The notes below the pieces were generated by a model. That model was not told where the DNA came from, searched no databases, and was given only the letters and a program-made list of their open reading frames with translations. This document shows positions 46,301-55,632 of a DNA stretch of 64,000 nucleotides, in pieces. The position numbers were made by a program, and so were the translations under genes. The DNA is taken from NCBI RefSeq assembly GCF_048892425.1, contig NZ_JBLZHU010000012.1, positions 1 to 64,000 on the forward strand. Direction: 5' to 3'. Source of the DNA: Pacificispira sp002696645. GTDB taxonomy: Bacteria > Pseudomonadota > Alphaproteobacteria > UBA8366 > Aestuariispiraceae. Position 1 is the first letter of the stretch; every line of letters starts with the position of its first letter.

Positions 46301-47413
46301 ATGACCAAGGTAAGTAATTTGATCCGCAAGGACGTCGCGGACCTGCCAAAATATAATGCCGGGCTCTCGCTGGATCGATTTCAGGCTATGTACGGCATTC
46401 CCTGCTTGGCCAAATTGGACAGTAATGAAAACCCAACACCGCTGAGCGAAGCTGTGCTGGCGGCGATGCAATCTGTATTGGCGAGTGCCAATCGATACCC
46501 TGATGCTGGCGCGATGCATCTGCGCACCCTTTTGGGCCAGCGTGTTGGTCTGACCGCTGACCAGGTCATTATCGGCAATGGGTCTGAAGATCTAATTGGT
46601 GCCATCTATCGGGCCATATTAACGCCAGGCGATCATGTGGTGACCGTGTGCCCCAGCTTTGGTCTGCATGAATTTGCGGCGCTGTCTATGGGCGCAACAG
46701 CAGCAAAAGTTCCGTTCAATGATGATTGGAGCTTTCCAACTGATGGGCTGATTAACGCCATCACCCCAAGAACCCGTATCGTCATTTTCAGTTCGCCCTC
46801 AAACCCAGCTGGACCAGTGATCTTGAAAGAGGATCTGAACAAAATTCTATCGGTGCTGGACGAAAACACACTACTGATATTTGACGAAGCTTATGGGGAA
46901 TTTGTCGCCGAACCGTATGCCTTTGACAGTGTCGCTGCGCTGGCAGAGGCAATATGCCCCTGGGCGGTCTTGCGCACGTTCTCAAAGGCCTATGGTCTGG
47001 CTGGGCTGCGGGTTGGTTATGGATATATCAGCCATGCAGAACTCGTCGATGCGGTTGCCAAAGTTCGAAACCCATTCACATCCAATCTTGTGGCTCTGGC
47101 CGCTGCCGAAGCAACGCTTGCCGAGCCAGAGATCTTGGCATCCACAGTGGCACCCTTAACGGAGCGGCGAAAATTGCTTTCGGATGGGTTGGAAGCGATG
47201 GGTTTCCACTGTGCTCCATCCCAAGCAAATTTTGTGTTCTTCGATACAGGACGTCCGGCGACAGATGTTGCAGAGGCGTTGCGGAAAAAGGGTGTCCTTG
47301 TGAAGGCTTGGTTGGAAGAACCTTACACTCAATTTGTAAGGGTCAGTGTTGGCTCTGCGGATGAGGTGAGTGCGTTTCTGAACGCTCTGCGTCAGATCGA
47401 TAATCAGTCCTAA
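46301..47413 (+). CDS. HisC-like class I/II aminotransferase
   Basis: This 370-residue PLP enzyme has LDSNENPTPLSEAV near residue 45, GNGSEDLIGAIYRA, IFDEAYGEF and the PLP lysine in RTFSKAYGLAGLRVGYG. It resembles histidinol-phosphate aminotransferase. Because it lies in a transport and oxidase operon away from other his genes, I infer a catabolic role on an amino compound. It starts 18 bases after the oxidase. Confidence 0.85.
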   Translation: MTKVSNLIRKDVADLPKYNAGLSLDRFQAMYGIPCLAKLDSNENPTPLSEAVLAAMQSVLASANRYPDAGAMHLRTLLGQRVGLTADQVIIGNGSEDLIGAIYRAILTPGDHVVTVCPSFGLHEFAALSMGATAAKVPFNDDWSFPTDGLINAITPRTRIVIFSSPSNPAGPVILKEDLNKILSVLDENTLLIFDEAYGEFVAEPYAFDSVAALAEAICPWAVLRTFSKAYGLAGLRVGYGYISHAELVDAVAKVRNPFTSNLVALAAAEATLAEPEILASTVAPLTERRKLLSDGLEAMGFHCAPSQANFVFFDTGRPATDVAEALRKKGVLVKAWLEEPYTQFVRVSVGSADEVSAFLNALRQIDNQS

Positions 47414-47447
47414 ACCTTTGTAGTCCCTACCTAAGAGGCTGACTCTA

Positions 47448-48575
47448 ATGACTCTCGATGCGAAACTTTACTCTGAACTGAATGACATCCGGTCAATGGA
47501 TGCAGAGAATGCCCGTGCGTTAAGTGCAGAGTTCTATACCTCGCCAGATGTATTGCGCGCGGAAGAGGATGCCATTTTTCGCAGCCAATGGGTTTGCTTG
47601 GGTCATGTGGGTGAAATCCCGAGTCCGGGTGATTTCTATACTACAGAATTGGTCTCAGAGCAGTTGATCGTTGTTCGAGGGGAATCTGGAGACATCTCTG
47701 TGTTCTCCAATGTGTGTCGCCATCGAGGGAATCTAGTCGCACAGGGGCGTGGCAATCAGCGGAACTTCACTTGCGGCTATCACGCCTGGGTGTATGGCAC
47801 GGATGGTAGCCTAAAGGCGGCGCCGTTGATGAAGGATGTGGCTGGGTTTTCTAAAGAGAAATGCGGTCTGCATGCATTTAGGACGGATATCTGGCAGAAC
47901 TTCATATTTGTGAATTTGGATGGAACTGCAGAGCCGCTTGCTCCCCAAATGGGCCAGATGGATGCGCTGATGAAGAACTATCATCATGAACTCCGCCATC
48001 TGAACTTTATGGAGGAAGATGTCTGGGATACGAATTGGAAAAGCTTGGCGGAAAATTTTTCAGAAGGGTATCATCTGAGCGCTACTCACCTGAAAACGCT
48101 GCATCCGATTACGCCCACAAAATTGTGTAAAAAGACAGAGTTTGATCCGGCCTATACGGCGTATCATGCTTTTTATGATCCGAAATGGCCAGATCGTGGC
48201 CCTTTTCATGAGGACCTGACGGCATCAGAGCGTCGCAACAGCATTTTATCAGTGATCTTTCCGTGTTTTCTGCTCTCTATCGCGACACACTATACTTTGT
48301 TTATGTGTCTTAGACCCGCTGGTGTTGGGAAGGTCGCTATCCGGTGGGGGGTTGTTGGCTTTGGTACAGACTCGGAGTCTCAGAGTGTGAAGGACTATGT
48401 TGACTTATGCCGCGCCTTCAATGCAGAAGATCGCGAAAAATTAGAAATTCTGCATAGGGCTCTGCATACGCGCTACTATAAACTTGGACCTCTGGCACCG
48501 ACGGATTTTGAAGGCCCAATTTGGGATTTTATCCAATATTTCGCGCATCGATTTGAGGATCGCTCAAACGGTTGA
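47448..48575 (+). CDS. Rieske oxygenase large subunit (choline-monooxygenase-like)
   Basis: This 375-residue oxygenase has the Rieske site CRHRGNLVAQ...CGYHAW (about residues 85-110). The mononuclear iron region is NFSEGYHLSATHLKTLHP. The layout resembles choline, carnitine and betaine monooxygenase alpha subunits as well as ring-hydroxylating enzymes. No reductase is encoded beside it; the reductase at 39878 is a possible partner. It precedes the permease genes by 24 bases. Confidence 0.87.
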   Translation: MTLDAKLYSELNDIRSMDAENARALSAEFYTSPDVLRAEEDAIFRSQWVCLGHVGEIPSPGDFYTTELVSEQLIVVRGESGDISVFSNVCRHRGNLVAQGRGNQRNFTCGYHAWVYGTDGSLKAAPLMKDVAGFSKEKCGLHAFRTDIWQNFIFVNLDGTAEPLAPQMGQMDALMKNYHHELRHLNFMEEDVWDTNWKSLAENFSEGYHLSATHLKTLHPITPTKLCKKTEFDPAYTAYHAFYDPKWPDRGPFHEDLTASERRNSILSVIFPCFLLSIATHYTLFMCLRPAGVGKVAIRWGVVGFGTDSESQSVKDYVDLCRAFNAEDREKLEILHRALHTRYYKLGPLAPTDFEGPIWDFIQYFAHRFEDRSNG

Positions 48576-48599
48576 TCGGATTCCCAAAGGAGAGGCTCA

Positions 48600-49550
48600 T
48601 TGATATATAGAATGATACTCACCCGGCTATTGCTTGGCCTTGGGACTTTGTTTGTCGTATCGCTTTTAATTTTTTTCGCAGTGGAAACATTGCCTGGAGA
48701 CTTGGCGCAGGAAATTCTTGGTCAATCAGCGACCCCAGAAACTGTGGCGGCTTTTAGAAAGCAACTCGGGTTGGATCTACCAGCTCATATTCGTTACTAT
48801 TCTTGGCTTTCCGGTGTTGTCTCGGGTGATATGGGAACGTCTCTAGCCAATGGCAGAACCATTGCCTCACTGATCAGTGCACGGTTGGAAAATACAATGT
48901 TCCTGGCCGCACTGGCGGCGGTGATTTCGGTGCCGCTGGCGCTGTTTCTAGGCATTGTCTCAGCGCTGTACCGGAATTCATTCCTGGATAAACTGATTAA
49001 CACGACCGCGTTGACCGCCATTTCAACACCAGAGTTCTTCGTTGCCTATATTCTGATTTTGTTTTTGTCGGTAAAGGCAGGGCTCTTCCCGAGCATTTCC
49101 AATATATCTAACACTCTAAGCATGTCGGAATTTCTCTATCGATCGATGCTGCCAGCACTCACGCTGACCCTCGGTGTTGTTGCCCATATGATGCGCATGA
49201 CGCGGGCAGCTATCATCAACCTATTGGCCAGCCCCTATATTGAAATGGCGCATTTGAAGGGACTCTCTCGCACACGCATAATTTTGCACCATGCCTTGCC
49301 GAATGCACTGGCTCCGATCATCAATGTCGTATTGCTGAATTTGGCCTATCTCATTGTTGGTGTGGTGATTGTTGAGGTGGTTTTCGTTTATCCAGGGATG
49401 GGGCAATTGTTGGTGGATTCTGTCGCAAATCGTGACCTGCCTGTTGTTCAGGCATGCAGTCTGATCTTTGCCGCAACCTATATTCTTTTGAACTTGCTGG
49501 CGGACGTTTTATCAGTGGCCAGTAATCCTCGCCTCCTCCACCCGCGATAG
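48600..49550 (+). CDS. peptide-type ABC permease, DppB class
   Basis: This 316-residue permease has about six helices, the N-terminal LPGDLAQEILGQSATPETV segment and the EAA loop HLKGLSRTRIILHHALPNAL of DppB. GGAGAGG lies four bases before TTG 48600, so I keep that start; ATG 48612 is 16 bases away. It forms the channel with the next gene. Confidence 0.9.
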   Translation: MIYRMILTRLLLGLGTLFVVSLLIFFAVETLPGDLAQEILGQSATPETVAAFRKQLGLDLPAHIRYYSWLSGVVSGDMGTSLANGRTIASLISARLENTMFLAALAAVISVPLALFLGIVSALYRNSFLDKLINTTALTAISTPEFFVAYILILFLSVKAGLFPSISNISNTLSMSEFLYRSMLPALTLTLGVVAHMMRMTRAAIINLLASPYIEMAHLKGLSRTRIILHHALPNALAPIINVVLLNLAYLIVGVVIVEVVFVYPGMGQLLVDSVANRDLPVVQACSLIFAATYILLNLLADVLSVASNPRLLHPR

Positions 49551-49568
49551 GATTGTGAAGGAGCAGCA

Positions 49569-50396
49569 GTGAAAACCGTCACAAAATTTCTGACGACAAC
49601 ACCAGCCACAGCCCTTTTTGGCATATCGGTCCTGATACTCTTTCTGCTTGTTGGGATATTTACCCCCGTGATCGCACCTTATGGTGAGACCGAGATTGCA
49701 GGGGATCAATACGAAGTATGGAGTGAGACATTCCTTTTAGGCACGGACAATCTGGGGCGCGATATCCTAAGCCGGTTGATGTATGGAACCCGCAACACCG
49801 TTGGCATTGCGCTGTTGACCACATGCATTACCTTCTTGATTGGAACTTTTTTTGGCATGATTTCAGCGGCATTGGGTCGCCTGGTTGATCAAGTCATGTG
49901 TCGAATTATCGACGTCTTAATGGCTATCCCCTCCCTGATTTCGGCGCTGTTGTTGCTGACAATTCTTGGCACATCCATACCAGTCCTGGTTGGGGTCATT
50001 TCGCTGTTGGAAGCAACACGAGTTTTCCGACTGGCGCGATCCGTCTCTATGAATGTGATCGTGCAAGATTATGTTGAGGTTGCCAGATTGCGGGGGGAAA
50101 GTATCTGGTATGTGTTGGTCAAAGAAGTGCTGCCGAATATTCTAGCCCCCTTGGCCGCTGAGTTTGGATTGCGTTTCTGCTATGTCTTTCTCTTTATCAG
50201 CGCCCTAAGTTTCCTAGGCCTTGGCATTCAGCCACCAACAGCCGATTGGGGATCCATGGTGCGAGAAAATGCCGCCCTCATCTCGTTTGGTGACATAACC
50301 CCCCTCCTGCCGGCATTCGCCATCGCGTTGTTGACAATCTCAGTCAACTACATCGTCGATTGGTTCCTGCACAAAGCGAGTGGATTGAAGAATTAG
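49569..50396 (+). CDS. peptide-type ABC permease, DppC class
   Basis: This 275-residue permease has LGTDNLGRDILSRLMYGTRN, typical of DppC/OppC, and the EAA loop ARLRGESIWYVLVKEVLPNI. Translation starts at a GTG. No ATPase genes follow or occur in this operon, which is unusual because dppD/dppF normally come next. It must borrow ATPases encoded elsewhere. Confidence 0.9.
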   Translation: MKTVTKFLTTTPATALFGISVLILFLLVGIFTPVIAPYGETEIAGDQYEVWSETFLLGTDNLGRDILSRLMYGTRNTVGIALLTTCITFLIGTFFGMISAALGRLVDQVMCRIIDVLMAIPSLISALLLLTILGTSIPVLVGVISLLEATRVFRLARSVSMNVIVQDYVEVARLRGESIWYVLVKEVLPNILAPLAAEFGLRFCYVFLFISALSFLGLGIQPPTADWGSMVRENAALISFGDITPLLPAFAIALLTISVNYIVDWFLHKASGLKN

Positions 50397-50493
50397 ATTG
50401 CGTTACTGATATCCTCTGACTTTATGAACTTGCCGTGCCTAAACCTACGTTATCAAGAAACTCAACCGTTCCTAATGTCATTGATCGGCACCA

Positions 50494-50613
50494 TCAAATT
50501 GCATGAAACTCAGTTAGCAGCCATGTTCGGAAGGCCTTCGCCGTTGGACGCAGTCCAATGAGATCAGGGTAGGTGACCTGCTCCCCGGAGGCTATCCAGT
50601 TCTCGTCGGTGCC
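50494..50613 (-). pseudogene. LysR-type C-terminal remnant
   Basis: A 39-codon open stretch ends in TGA (50494-50496) and reads NWIASGEQVTYPDL, IGLRPTAKAFRTW, LLTEF, the look of a GcvA-type LysR C terminus. There is no N-terminal helix-turn-helix and no start. It lies in the 258-base gap after the permease operon and is distinct from both full LysR genes in the window. It suggests a deletion here. Confidence 0.45.
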
Positions 50614-50654
50614 TCAAGTTTCATCTGACAAAGCCATTAAGTAGGTTCTTTCGG

Positions 50655-51158
50655 TTAGTGGTGTGGCTGCGTGATCGGGGCAGTCTTGCTATAGCATCTA
50701 TTCGCATAGATCAGCGGGGATTGATTTGGGCTTAGCTGGATATCCTGAACATTGCCGATCAGTATCCAATGCGTGCCATATTCCACGGTTTGCGCGATGC
50801 GACAGTCAAAGGCAACGACAACCCCGTTTATTACAGGGCTGCCGGTGCTGAGCTGTTGATAATCGATCTGGTCAAACTTATTGGTGGATGGGGCCCGCGT
50901 TCGTCCTGAGAAGATGTCGGAAAGTACTGACTGGTCCTCCCGCAATAGATTTACACAAAACACACCGTTACGAATAACCATAGCGGCCGTCAGGCTCGCC
51001 TTGTTCAAACAAATAAGAAGGGAGGGGCTGAGAGAATCGGCGGAGACAGATGTCATCGCGCTGACAGTCATGCCGTTTATGCCCGCCGGTCCATCCGTCG
51101 TGACGACACATACGGAGGTGGCTGCCCTGCTCATTCCATCCAGAAACTTCTGTCGCAT
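50655..51158 (-). CDS. flavin reductase of the HpaC/DszD type
   Basis: This 167-residue flavin reductase domain protein has MSRAATSVCVVTTDG, GMTVSAMTSVSADSLSPSLL and FCVNLLREDQ. It reduces FMN or FAD with NAD(P)H for a partner monooxygenase. I use ATG 51158, which has GAGGA seven bases upstream; the earlier ATG at 51194 lies inside the operator at 51189-51203. That operator also occurs before the flavin monooxygenase gene at 57501, a likely partner. Confidence 0.87.
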   Translation of the reverse strand: MRQKFLDGMSRAATSVCVVTTDGPAGINGMTVSAMTSVSADSLSPSLLICLNKASLTAAMVIRNGVFCVNLLREDQSVLSDIFSGRTRAPSTNKFDQIDYQQLSTGSPVINGVVVAFDCRIAQTVEYGTHWILIGNVQDIQLSPNQSPLIYANRCYSKTAPITQPHH

Positions 51159-51188
51159 AAAGTGTTCCTCAAAATAGTTGTGCGATAT

Positions 51189-51203
51189 GCGCATGTTTGT
51201 GCG
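51189..51203 (-). promoter_or_regulatory. shared 15-base operator candidate, site 1
   Basis: Read on the minus strand, CGCACAAACATGCGC matches the consensus CGCACRAAMRTGCGC exactly. It lies 31-45 bases upstream of the flavin reductase start. Confidence 0.6.
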
Positions 51204-51248
51204 TAGAGTAAACGAAAACTAAAAATTATGTCAATGGGGTTGCCAAAA

Positions 51249-51405
51249 CATCATGCGACCGCATGAGCGAGGCAGACATACGCATCATGCGACCGCATGA
51301 GCGAGGCAGACATACGCATCATGCGACCGCATGAGCGAGGCAGACATACGCATCATGCGACCGCATGAGCGAGGCAGATATACGCATCATGCGACCGCAT
51401 GAGCG
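51249..51405 (+). repeat. 34-bp tandem repeats with palindrome core
   Basis: Four full copies and one partial copy of a 34-base unit start at 51249, 51283, 51317, 51351 and 51385. Each copy contains TCATGCGACCGCATGA, a palindrome with 7-base arms and a two-base centre, so five palindromes are spaced 34 bases (about three helical turns) apart. The spacer part differs by only one base between full copies. It lies between the flavin reductase and TRAP genes and looks like an operator array. Confidence 0.85.
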
Positions 51406-51539
51406 TGGGGACAGTGAATGCTGTAGAGGGGCGTTATAAAAGACGTTACTCCCTTAGGATTCATCCGGGTCGCAGGCTCAAAAAGGCGATCAAGCAAAAC
51501 TCGCTTATTGACAGGCCATAGAAATTATGTGACAAATAA

Positions 51540-51554
51540 TGCACAAAAATGCGC
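51540..51554 (+). promoter_or_regulatory. shared 15-base operator candidate, site 2
   Basis: TGCACAAAAATGCGC matches the consensus with one change (first base T). The preceding CAAATAA is shared with the third site at 57441. It is about 165 bases before the TRAP binding-protein gene. Confidence 0.58.
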
Positions 51555-51717
51555 TAAGCGCACAAATTATGTTTTACGATAAGAACCCCGAACAGGGGCG
51601 CATTCCTCGCAAGAGGAAAACCGATCTCACCTGCAAAAAGCCCAACAAGACGGCAAGGGGTGCAGAACTGACAATGGACCGGGGGTTCCGGCCAAAAACG
51701 ATCCGTGGGAGGATAGA

Positions 51718-52659
51718 ATGAAAAAACTTCTTATCGCCGCAATCGCCGGCGTATTTATGACAGCAACATCCGCACAAGCTCAGAACATGACGATCGGAAC
51801 ATCCCAACAGGGGTCTGCGTCCTTTCTGACAGGGTCTGCGGTTGCCAAGGCAATTTCCGAGGCGACAGATTTGAATCTGCGCGTGGTGCCAGAAGGCGGT
51901 TCAGAAATCATCCTGTCGCGCCTGCATGCAGGCGCCATGGTTTTTGGGATTGCGACCAGTCCGCCGTTAATCCAGGCCTGGGCCGGTGGTGAAGAATATA
52001 AGGGCGTTAAACAGGAAAATGTGCGCGTTGTTGCGGTGCTGCGCACGCTTCGGACCGCCTTTATGGTTCGAGCGGACTCCGACATTACCTCGACGGCTGA
52101 TTTTGCCGGCAAACGTATCGCAGAAGGGTTTGGTCGCCAGCGCGCCGCAGGATTGATGCAGGATGCAGGCCTTGCCGCCGCCGGCGTTGATAAGGCTAAT
52201 CTGACACTGGTGCCCGTCGCGGGCGGCGCAAAAGCCGTTGATGATCTGGTTGCGGGTCGACTGGATATCACGCATTTTTCTCTGTCATCTGGTAAGACGA
52301 GAGAGGCGGATGCTTCTGTCGGTATTCGTTTCCTCACCATCCCAGATACCGATGAAGCAAAGGCGGCGGCCAGCGAGTCCATGCCGGGTGTCTTTATTGA
52401 AACGGTAGAGCCCTCTTCCGCCTATCCCGGATTCTCCAAGCCCATCAATGTCATCGCGTCAAAATATCTGTTGGTCACCAATGCTTCCGCTGATGAAGAT
52501 GCTGTTTATACTGCGACAAAGGCATTGTACGAGAATAAAGAAAGCCTTGTTGCCGCTTACCCTGCGATGGCGGAGTTTGATCCAGAAAATATGCGCATGG
52601 ATCTGGGCGTTCCTTATCATCCCGGCGCTTTAAAGTTCTATGCAGAGATCGGTCAATAG
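51718..52659 (+). CDS. TAXI-family TRAP binding protein
   Basis: This 313-residue periplasmic binding protein has a signal peptide (AQAQN) and TAXI-type mature sequence MTIGTSQQGSASFLTGSAVA, with HAGAMVFGIATSP and a long lobe-2 domain. It delivers its ligand, often a C4 acid, glutamate or an aromatic acid, to the fused permease next door. GGGAGG precedes the ATG. The shared operator and the repeat array lie upstream. Confidence 0.9.
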   Translation: MKKLLIAAIAGVFMTATSAQAQNMTIGTSQQGSASFLTGSAVAKAISEATDLNLRVVPEGGSEIILSRLHAGAMVFGIATSPPLIQAWAGGEEYKGVKQENVRVVAVLRTLRTAFMVRADSDITSTADFAGKRIAEGFGRQRAAGLMQDAGLAAAGVDKANLTLVPVAGGAKAVDDLVAGRLDITHFSLSSGKTREADASVGIRFLTIPDTDEAKAAASESMPGVFIETVEPSSAYPGFSKPINVIASKYLLVTNASADEDAVYTATKALYENKESLVAAYPAMAEFDPENMRMDLGVPYHPGALKFYAEIGQ

Positions 52660-52691
52660 AATCTGTATATTGGTTGGGATACATATAGCTT

Positions 52692-54653
52692 ATGACGGAC
52701 GATCATAATACAGATGCCGACGAAGCCGGGTCGTACACCAGTCCCTGGATCGTGCGATGGGTCGGGAAGCCACTGTTGATTTTGATTACGCTGGCATCAT
52801 TGGCCTGGGCCGGTGACTTGTATCGACGGGTTGGTTTGATTTTCCTGAATGAGCAATTCTATGCCGGCATGCTTGCCCTGGGCATGCCGGCACTTTTCCT
52901 GATAATACCTGCAACGGGAATACGTAAACGGCTGTATGTGCCCTGGTATGATATTCTGATCGCGATTGTGATGGGGGCGACCTCTCTTTACATCATGGTC
53001 CAGTTTCCCGTTTTCATTATGAATTACGGCGGCGCCACTACCGGCACGTTGATTGCGGCGACCATCCTTTTGATTGGTGTGGCAGAAGGGTTACGCCGAA
53101 CTGCAGGCACTGTTCTTCTGATCTTCCTGTTGGCGTTTCTGGCTTTCGCGTTGGTCGGGCATTTTATTCCGGGACGATTGCAAGGGGATGATGTAGCGCT
53201 GGATCGCCTGATACCGTACGTCACGCTGGATCCAAATGGTATCTTTGGAATTCCGATACATGTTTCAACCACCATTGTGATTGCCTTCATTTTCTTTGGG
53301 TTTTTGTTGGAACCAAGCGGCGGTGGGCGGTTTTTTGCCGAAGGGTCAACCGCTCTTATGGGCCGGTTCCGCGGGGGATCTTCCAAAATTGCCGTTGTCG
53401 CCTCAACACTTTTCGGGTCGATATCTGGAAGCGCCGTATCCAATGTTATCGCAACGGGATCCATTACCATCCCAATGATGCGCAAAGGCGGGTACAGCAA
53501 GTCATCTGCGGCCGCCATTGAAGCGGTTGCATCAACCGGAGGTCAGCTGATGCCGCCCATGATGGGGGTTGCAGCATTTCTGATGGCGGAGCTTTTGCAG
53601 GTTGATTATTCAGAGGTTGTGCTTGCGGCGATAATTCCAGCATTTCTGTATTACGTTGCTTTGTTCTTCATGGTCGATCTGCAGGCTATTCGGGATGGTA
53701 TTACGGCGGTTGACCGGAAACTGATTCCTCTCTTGATACCGACATTAAAACGAGGGTTTGTCTTCCTCTTACCTTTTGTCGTGATAATCGTTGGTCTTTT
53801 CGTATGGCACTTACAGCCTGAAACGGCGGCACTTTATGCCGCGTTGATAACACTGCCTGTTGGTTTTCTCTTTGGCTATAAAGATACAAAGCTAACGGTA
53901 GGTAAGGTTGTGACCGCGCTGACCAATACGGGCAAAGCCTCATTGGAATTGCTGATGATCGGTTGCGCCGCCGGTGCCATCATGGGGGTTCTAAACATAA
54001 CGGGTCTGGGGTTCGGGTTGACCTTGGGATTGGTTGATTTAGCCAATGGCAATCTTCTTGTCCTGTTGGTTCTGTCTGCAATTCTTTGCATTGTTTTGGG
54101 TATGGGGTTACCGACAACAGCGGTTTACATTCTGCTGGCAACCTTGGTGGCGCCCTCAATCGTGGAAATGGGTGTCTCGCCAATGGCGGCGCATATGTTC
54201 GTCTTCTATTATGGAATGATGTCCATGATTACGCCGCCTGTTGCCATTGCCGCCTTTGCCGCAGCCACGGTGGCAGGTGCACCGATGATGCAAACCGGAT
54301 GGCGCGCGGTTCAGTTTGGCTGGGTCGCGTATCTGATTCCATTCCTCTTTGTGTATTCACCCTCTCTTCTTTTGCAGGGGTCTGTGTTTGAGATTGCCTT
54401 AACCCTGGTCACGGCAAGTCTGGGGGTTTGGGTAATATCGGGTGTAGTCGTTGGCTATCTGGGGCAGAAATTATCGACGTTCCGTCGGGTGCTTTATTTA
54501 CTGGTTGGATTGGGGTTGTTGTTACCAGTCGATGCGTCCGTCTATGCACATTGGATCAATGTCGTCGCTGGGGTCTGCCTGGCGCTGATAATGCTGTCAG
54601 ACCGTGCGATCTGGCGCAGGAGTATCTCGGGTCGAAAACAAGGATCGGATTAG
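52692..54653 (+). CDS. TRAP permease, small and large subunits fused
   Basis: This 653-residue protein has many membrane helices, about 16 or more. The N-terminal part corresponds to the small subunit. The large DctM-like part contains GSISGSAVSNVIATGSITIP and AVASTGGQLMPPMMGVAAF, and a second repeat has MGLPTTAVYILLATLVAP. The fused form is typical of TAXI systems. It uses an ion gradient rather than ATP. It begins 32 bases after the binding-protein gene. Confidence 0.92.
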   Translation: MTDDHNTDADEAGSYTSPWIVRWVGKPLLILITLASLAWAGDLYRRVGLIFLNEQFYAGMLALGMPALFLIIPATGIRKRLYVPWYDILIAIVMGATSLYIMVQFPVFIMNYGGATTGTLIAATILLIGVAEGLRRTAGTVLLIFLLAFLAFALVGHFIPGRLQGDDVALDRLIPYVTLDPNGIFGIPIHVSTTIVIAFIFFGFLLEPSGGGRFFAEGSTALMGRFRGGSSKIAVVASTLFGSISGSAVSNVIATGSITIPMMRKGGYSKSSAAAIEAVASTGGQLMPPMMGVAAFLMAELLQVDYSEVVLAAIIPAFLYYVALFFMVDLQAIRDGITAVDRKLIPLLIPTLKRGFVFLLPFVVIIVGLFVWHLQPETAALYAALITLPVGFLFGYKDTKLTVGKVVTALTNTGKASLELLMIGCAAGAIMGVLNITGLGFGLTLGLVDLANGNLLVLLVLSAILCIVLGMGLPTTAVYILLATLVAPSIVEMGVSPMAAHMFVFYYGMMSMITPPVAIAAFAAATVAGAPMMQTGWRAVQFGWVAYLIPFLFVYSPSLLLQGSVFEIALTLVTASLGVWVISGVVVGYLGQKLSTFRRVLYLLVGLGLLLPVDASVYAHWINVVAGVCLALIMLSDRAIWRRSISGRKQGSD

Positions 54654-54673
54654 TTATGGAGGGGACCCAGAGA

Positions 54674-55465
54674 CTATTTATCAATTTGCATGGCAGGTTG
54701 AATCTGCTGGACGGCCTCATGCAGCAAGGGCAGAAACTTGCTGATCAGATCCTCAACAGTCGCAAAGGTGGTTGCAACACTGGAATTCAGGCCAGCGATC
54801 ACGGTGCCATTCGGACCGTGTATTGGAATCGCAATGGATCGGACTCCAAGTTCGGTTTCCTGATCAGAGATACTGTAACCTTGTTCGCGAATTGTAGCGA
54901 TGCCCGCCATGAAGTCATCGATATCCGTAACTGTATGGGGGGTCCTTTTGATCAAATCGAGTGTGGAGAGGTAGTGCCGCAAGTCCTCATCTGACCGGCC
55001 GGAAAGGATGATCCGTCCGATTGATGAAGAATAAATAGGAAAGCGCGACCCCACAGTCACATTAATGGCATAAACACTGCGATGACTTTGAGCTCGGGCA
55101 ACATAGATGACCTCATCACTGTCTTGGACACCAATCGAAATTGTGCCGAGAGTCTGATCGCAGAATTCATTCAGAATTGGTTGGATCGCGTCCCATTTCG
55201 ACATTGTAGAGAAATAGGCATAGCCAAGTTCCAGGACCTTTGGGGCCATGTAAAACCGCTTTTTGCTTTGTCGCACATAGCCCAGATCACACAGGGTCAA
55301 CAGGAACCGACGTGTCGTGGCGCGATCCAGGTCGACGATGGCGGCAATGTCACTAAGCGTTGCGCCATCGGTGACAGTGCCCAGGGCTTTCAATGTATCC
55401 AGCCCGCGGGCAAGGGAACGAACATGAGATCGATTGCTTTCATTCTTGACATCATCTGGTGCCAT
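54674..55465 (-). CDS. IclR-family regulator (PcaR/PobR-like)
   Basis: This roughly 263-residue regulator has an N-terminal winged helix (SLARGLDTLKAL; ATLSDIAAIVDLDRATTRRF) and an IclR effector domain (VGSRFPIYSSSIGRIILSG; ISDQETELGVRSIAIPI). Members often sense aromatic acids. GGAG lies about 10 bases before ATG 55465; a TTG one codon upstream is an alternative. It sits between the TRAP and rhodanese genes. It is the only full regulator in this region and so the best candidate for the shared operator. Confidence 0.88.
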   Translation of the reverse strand: MAPDDVKNESNRSHVRSLARGLDTLKALGTVTDGATLSDIAAIVDLDRATTRRFLLTLCDLGYVRQSKKRFYMAPKVLELGYAYFSTMSKWDAIQPILNEFCDQTLGTISIGVQDSDEVIYVARAQSHRSVYAINVTVGSRFPIYSSSIGRIILSGRSDEDLRHYLSTLDLIKRTPHTVTDIDDFMAGIATIREQGYSISDQETELGVRSIAIPIHGPNGTVIAGLNSSVATTFATVEDLISKFLPLLHEAVQQIQPAMQIDK

Positions 55466-55632
55466 CAAAAAAATTCTCCTGAAGAACTATTGGGCGCTTA
55501 GTGAAATCATAGAGTGAATCCTAGAATGTTCCAGTGTGATTATAAAAGGTTCTTTCAATAAAGGCCAATTCAGACAGAGCAAGATGACTGTTCTGAAATG
55601 GCGCAGATAAATGATTTCAAAGGGGAGTGAGT

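Larger units (their letters stand above)
51159..51717. other. regulatory region between flavin reductase and TRAP genes
   Basis: This 559-base gap has no gene I can support. It holds two copies of the 15-base motif (51189 and 51540) and the 34-base repeat array (51249-51405). Confidence 0.6.

Noticed and set aside
51249..51405. CRISPR array reading of the 34-base repeats
   Set aside because: The units abut directly and have no unique spacers, and there are no cas genes.
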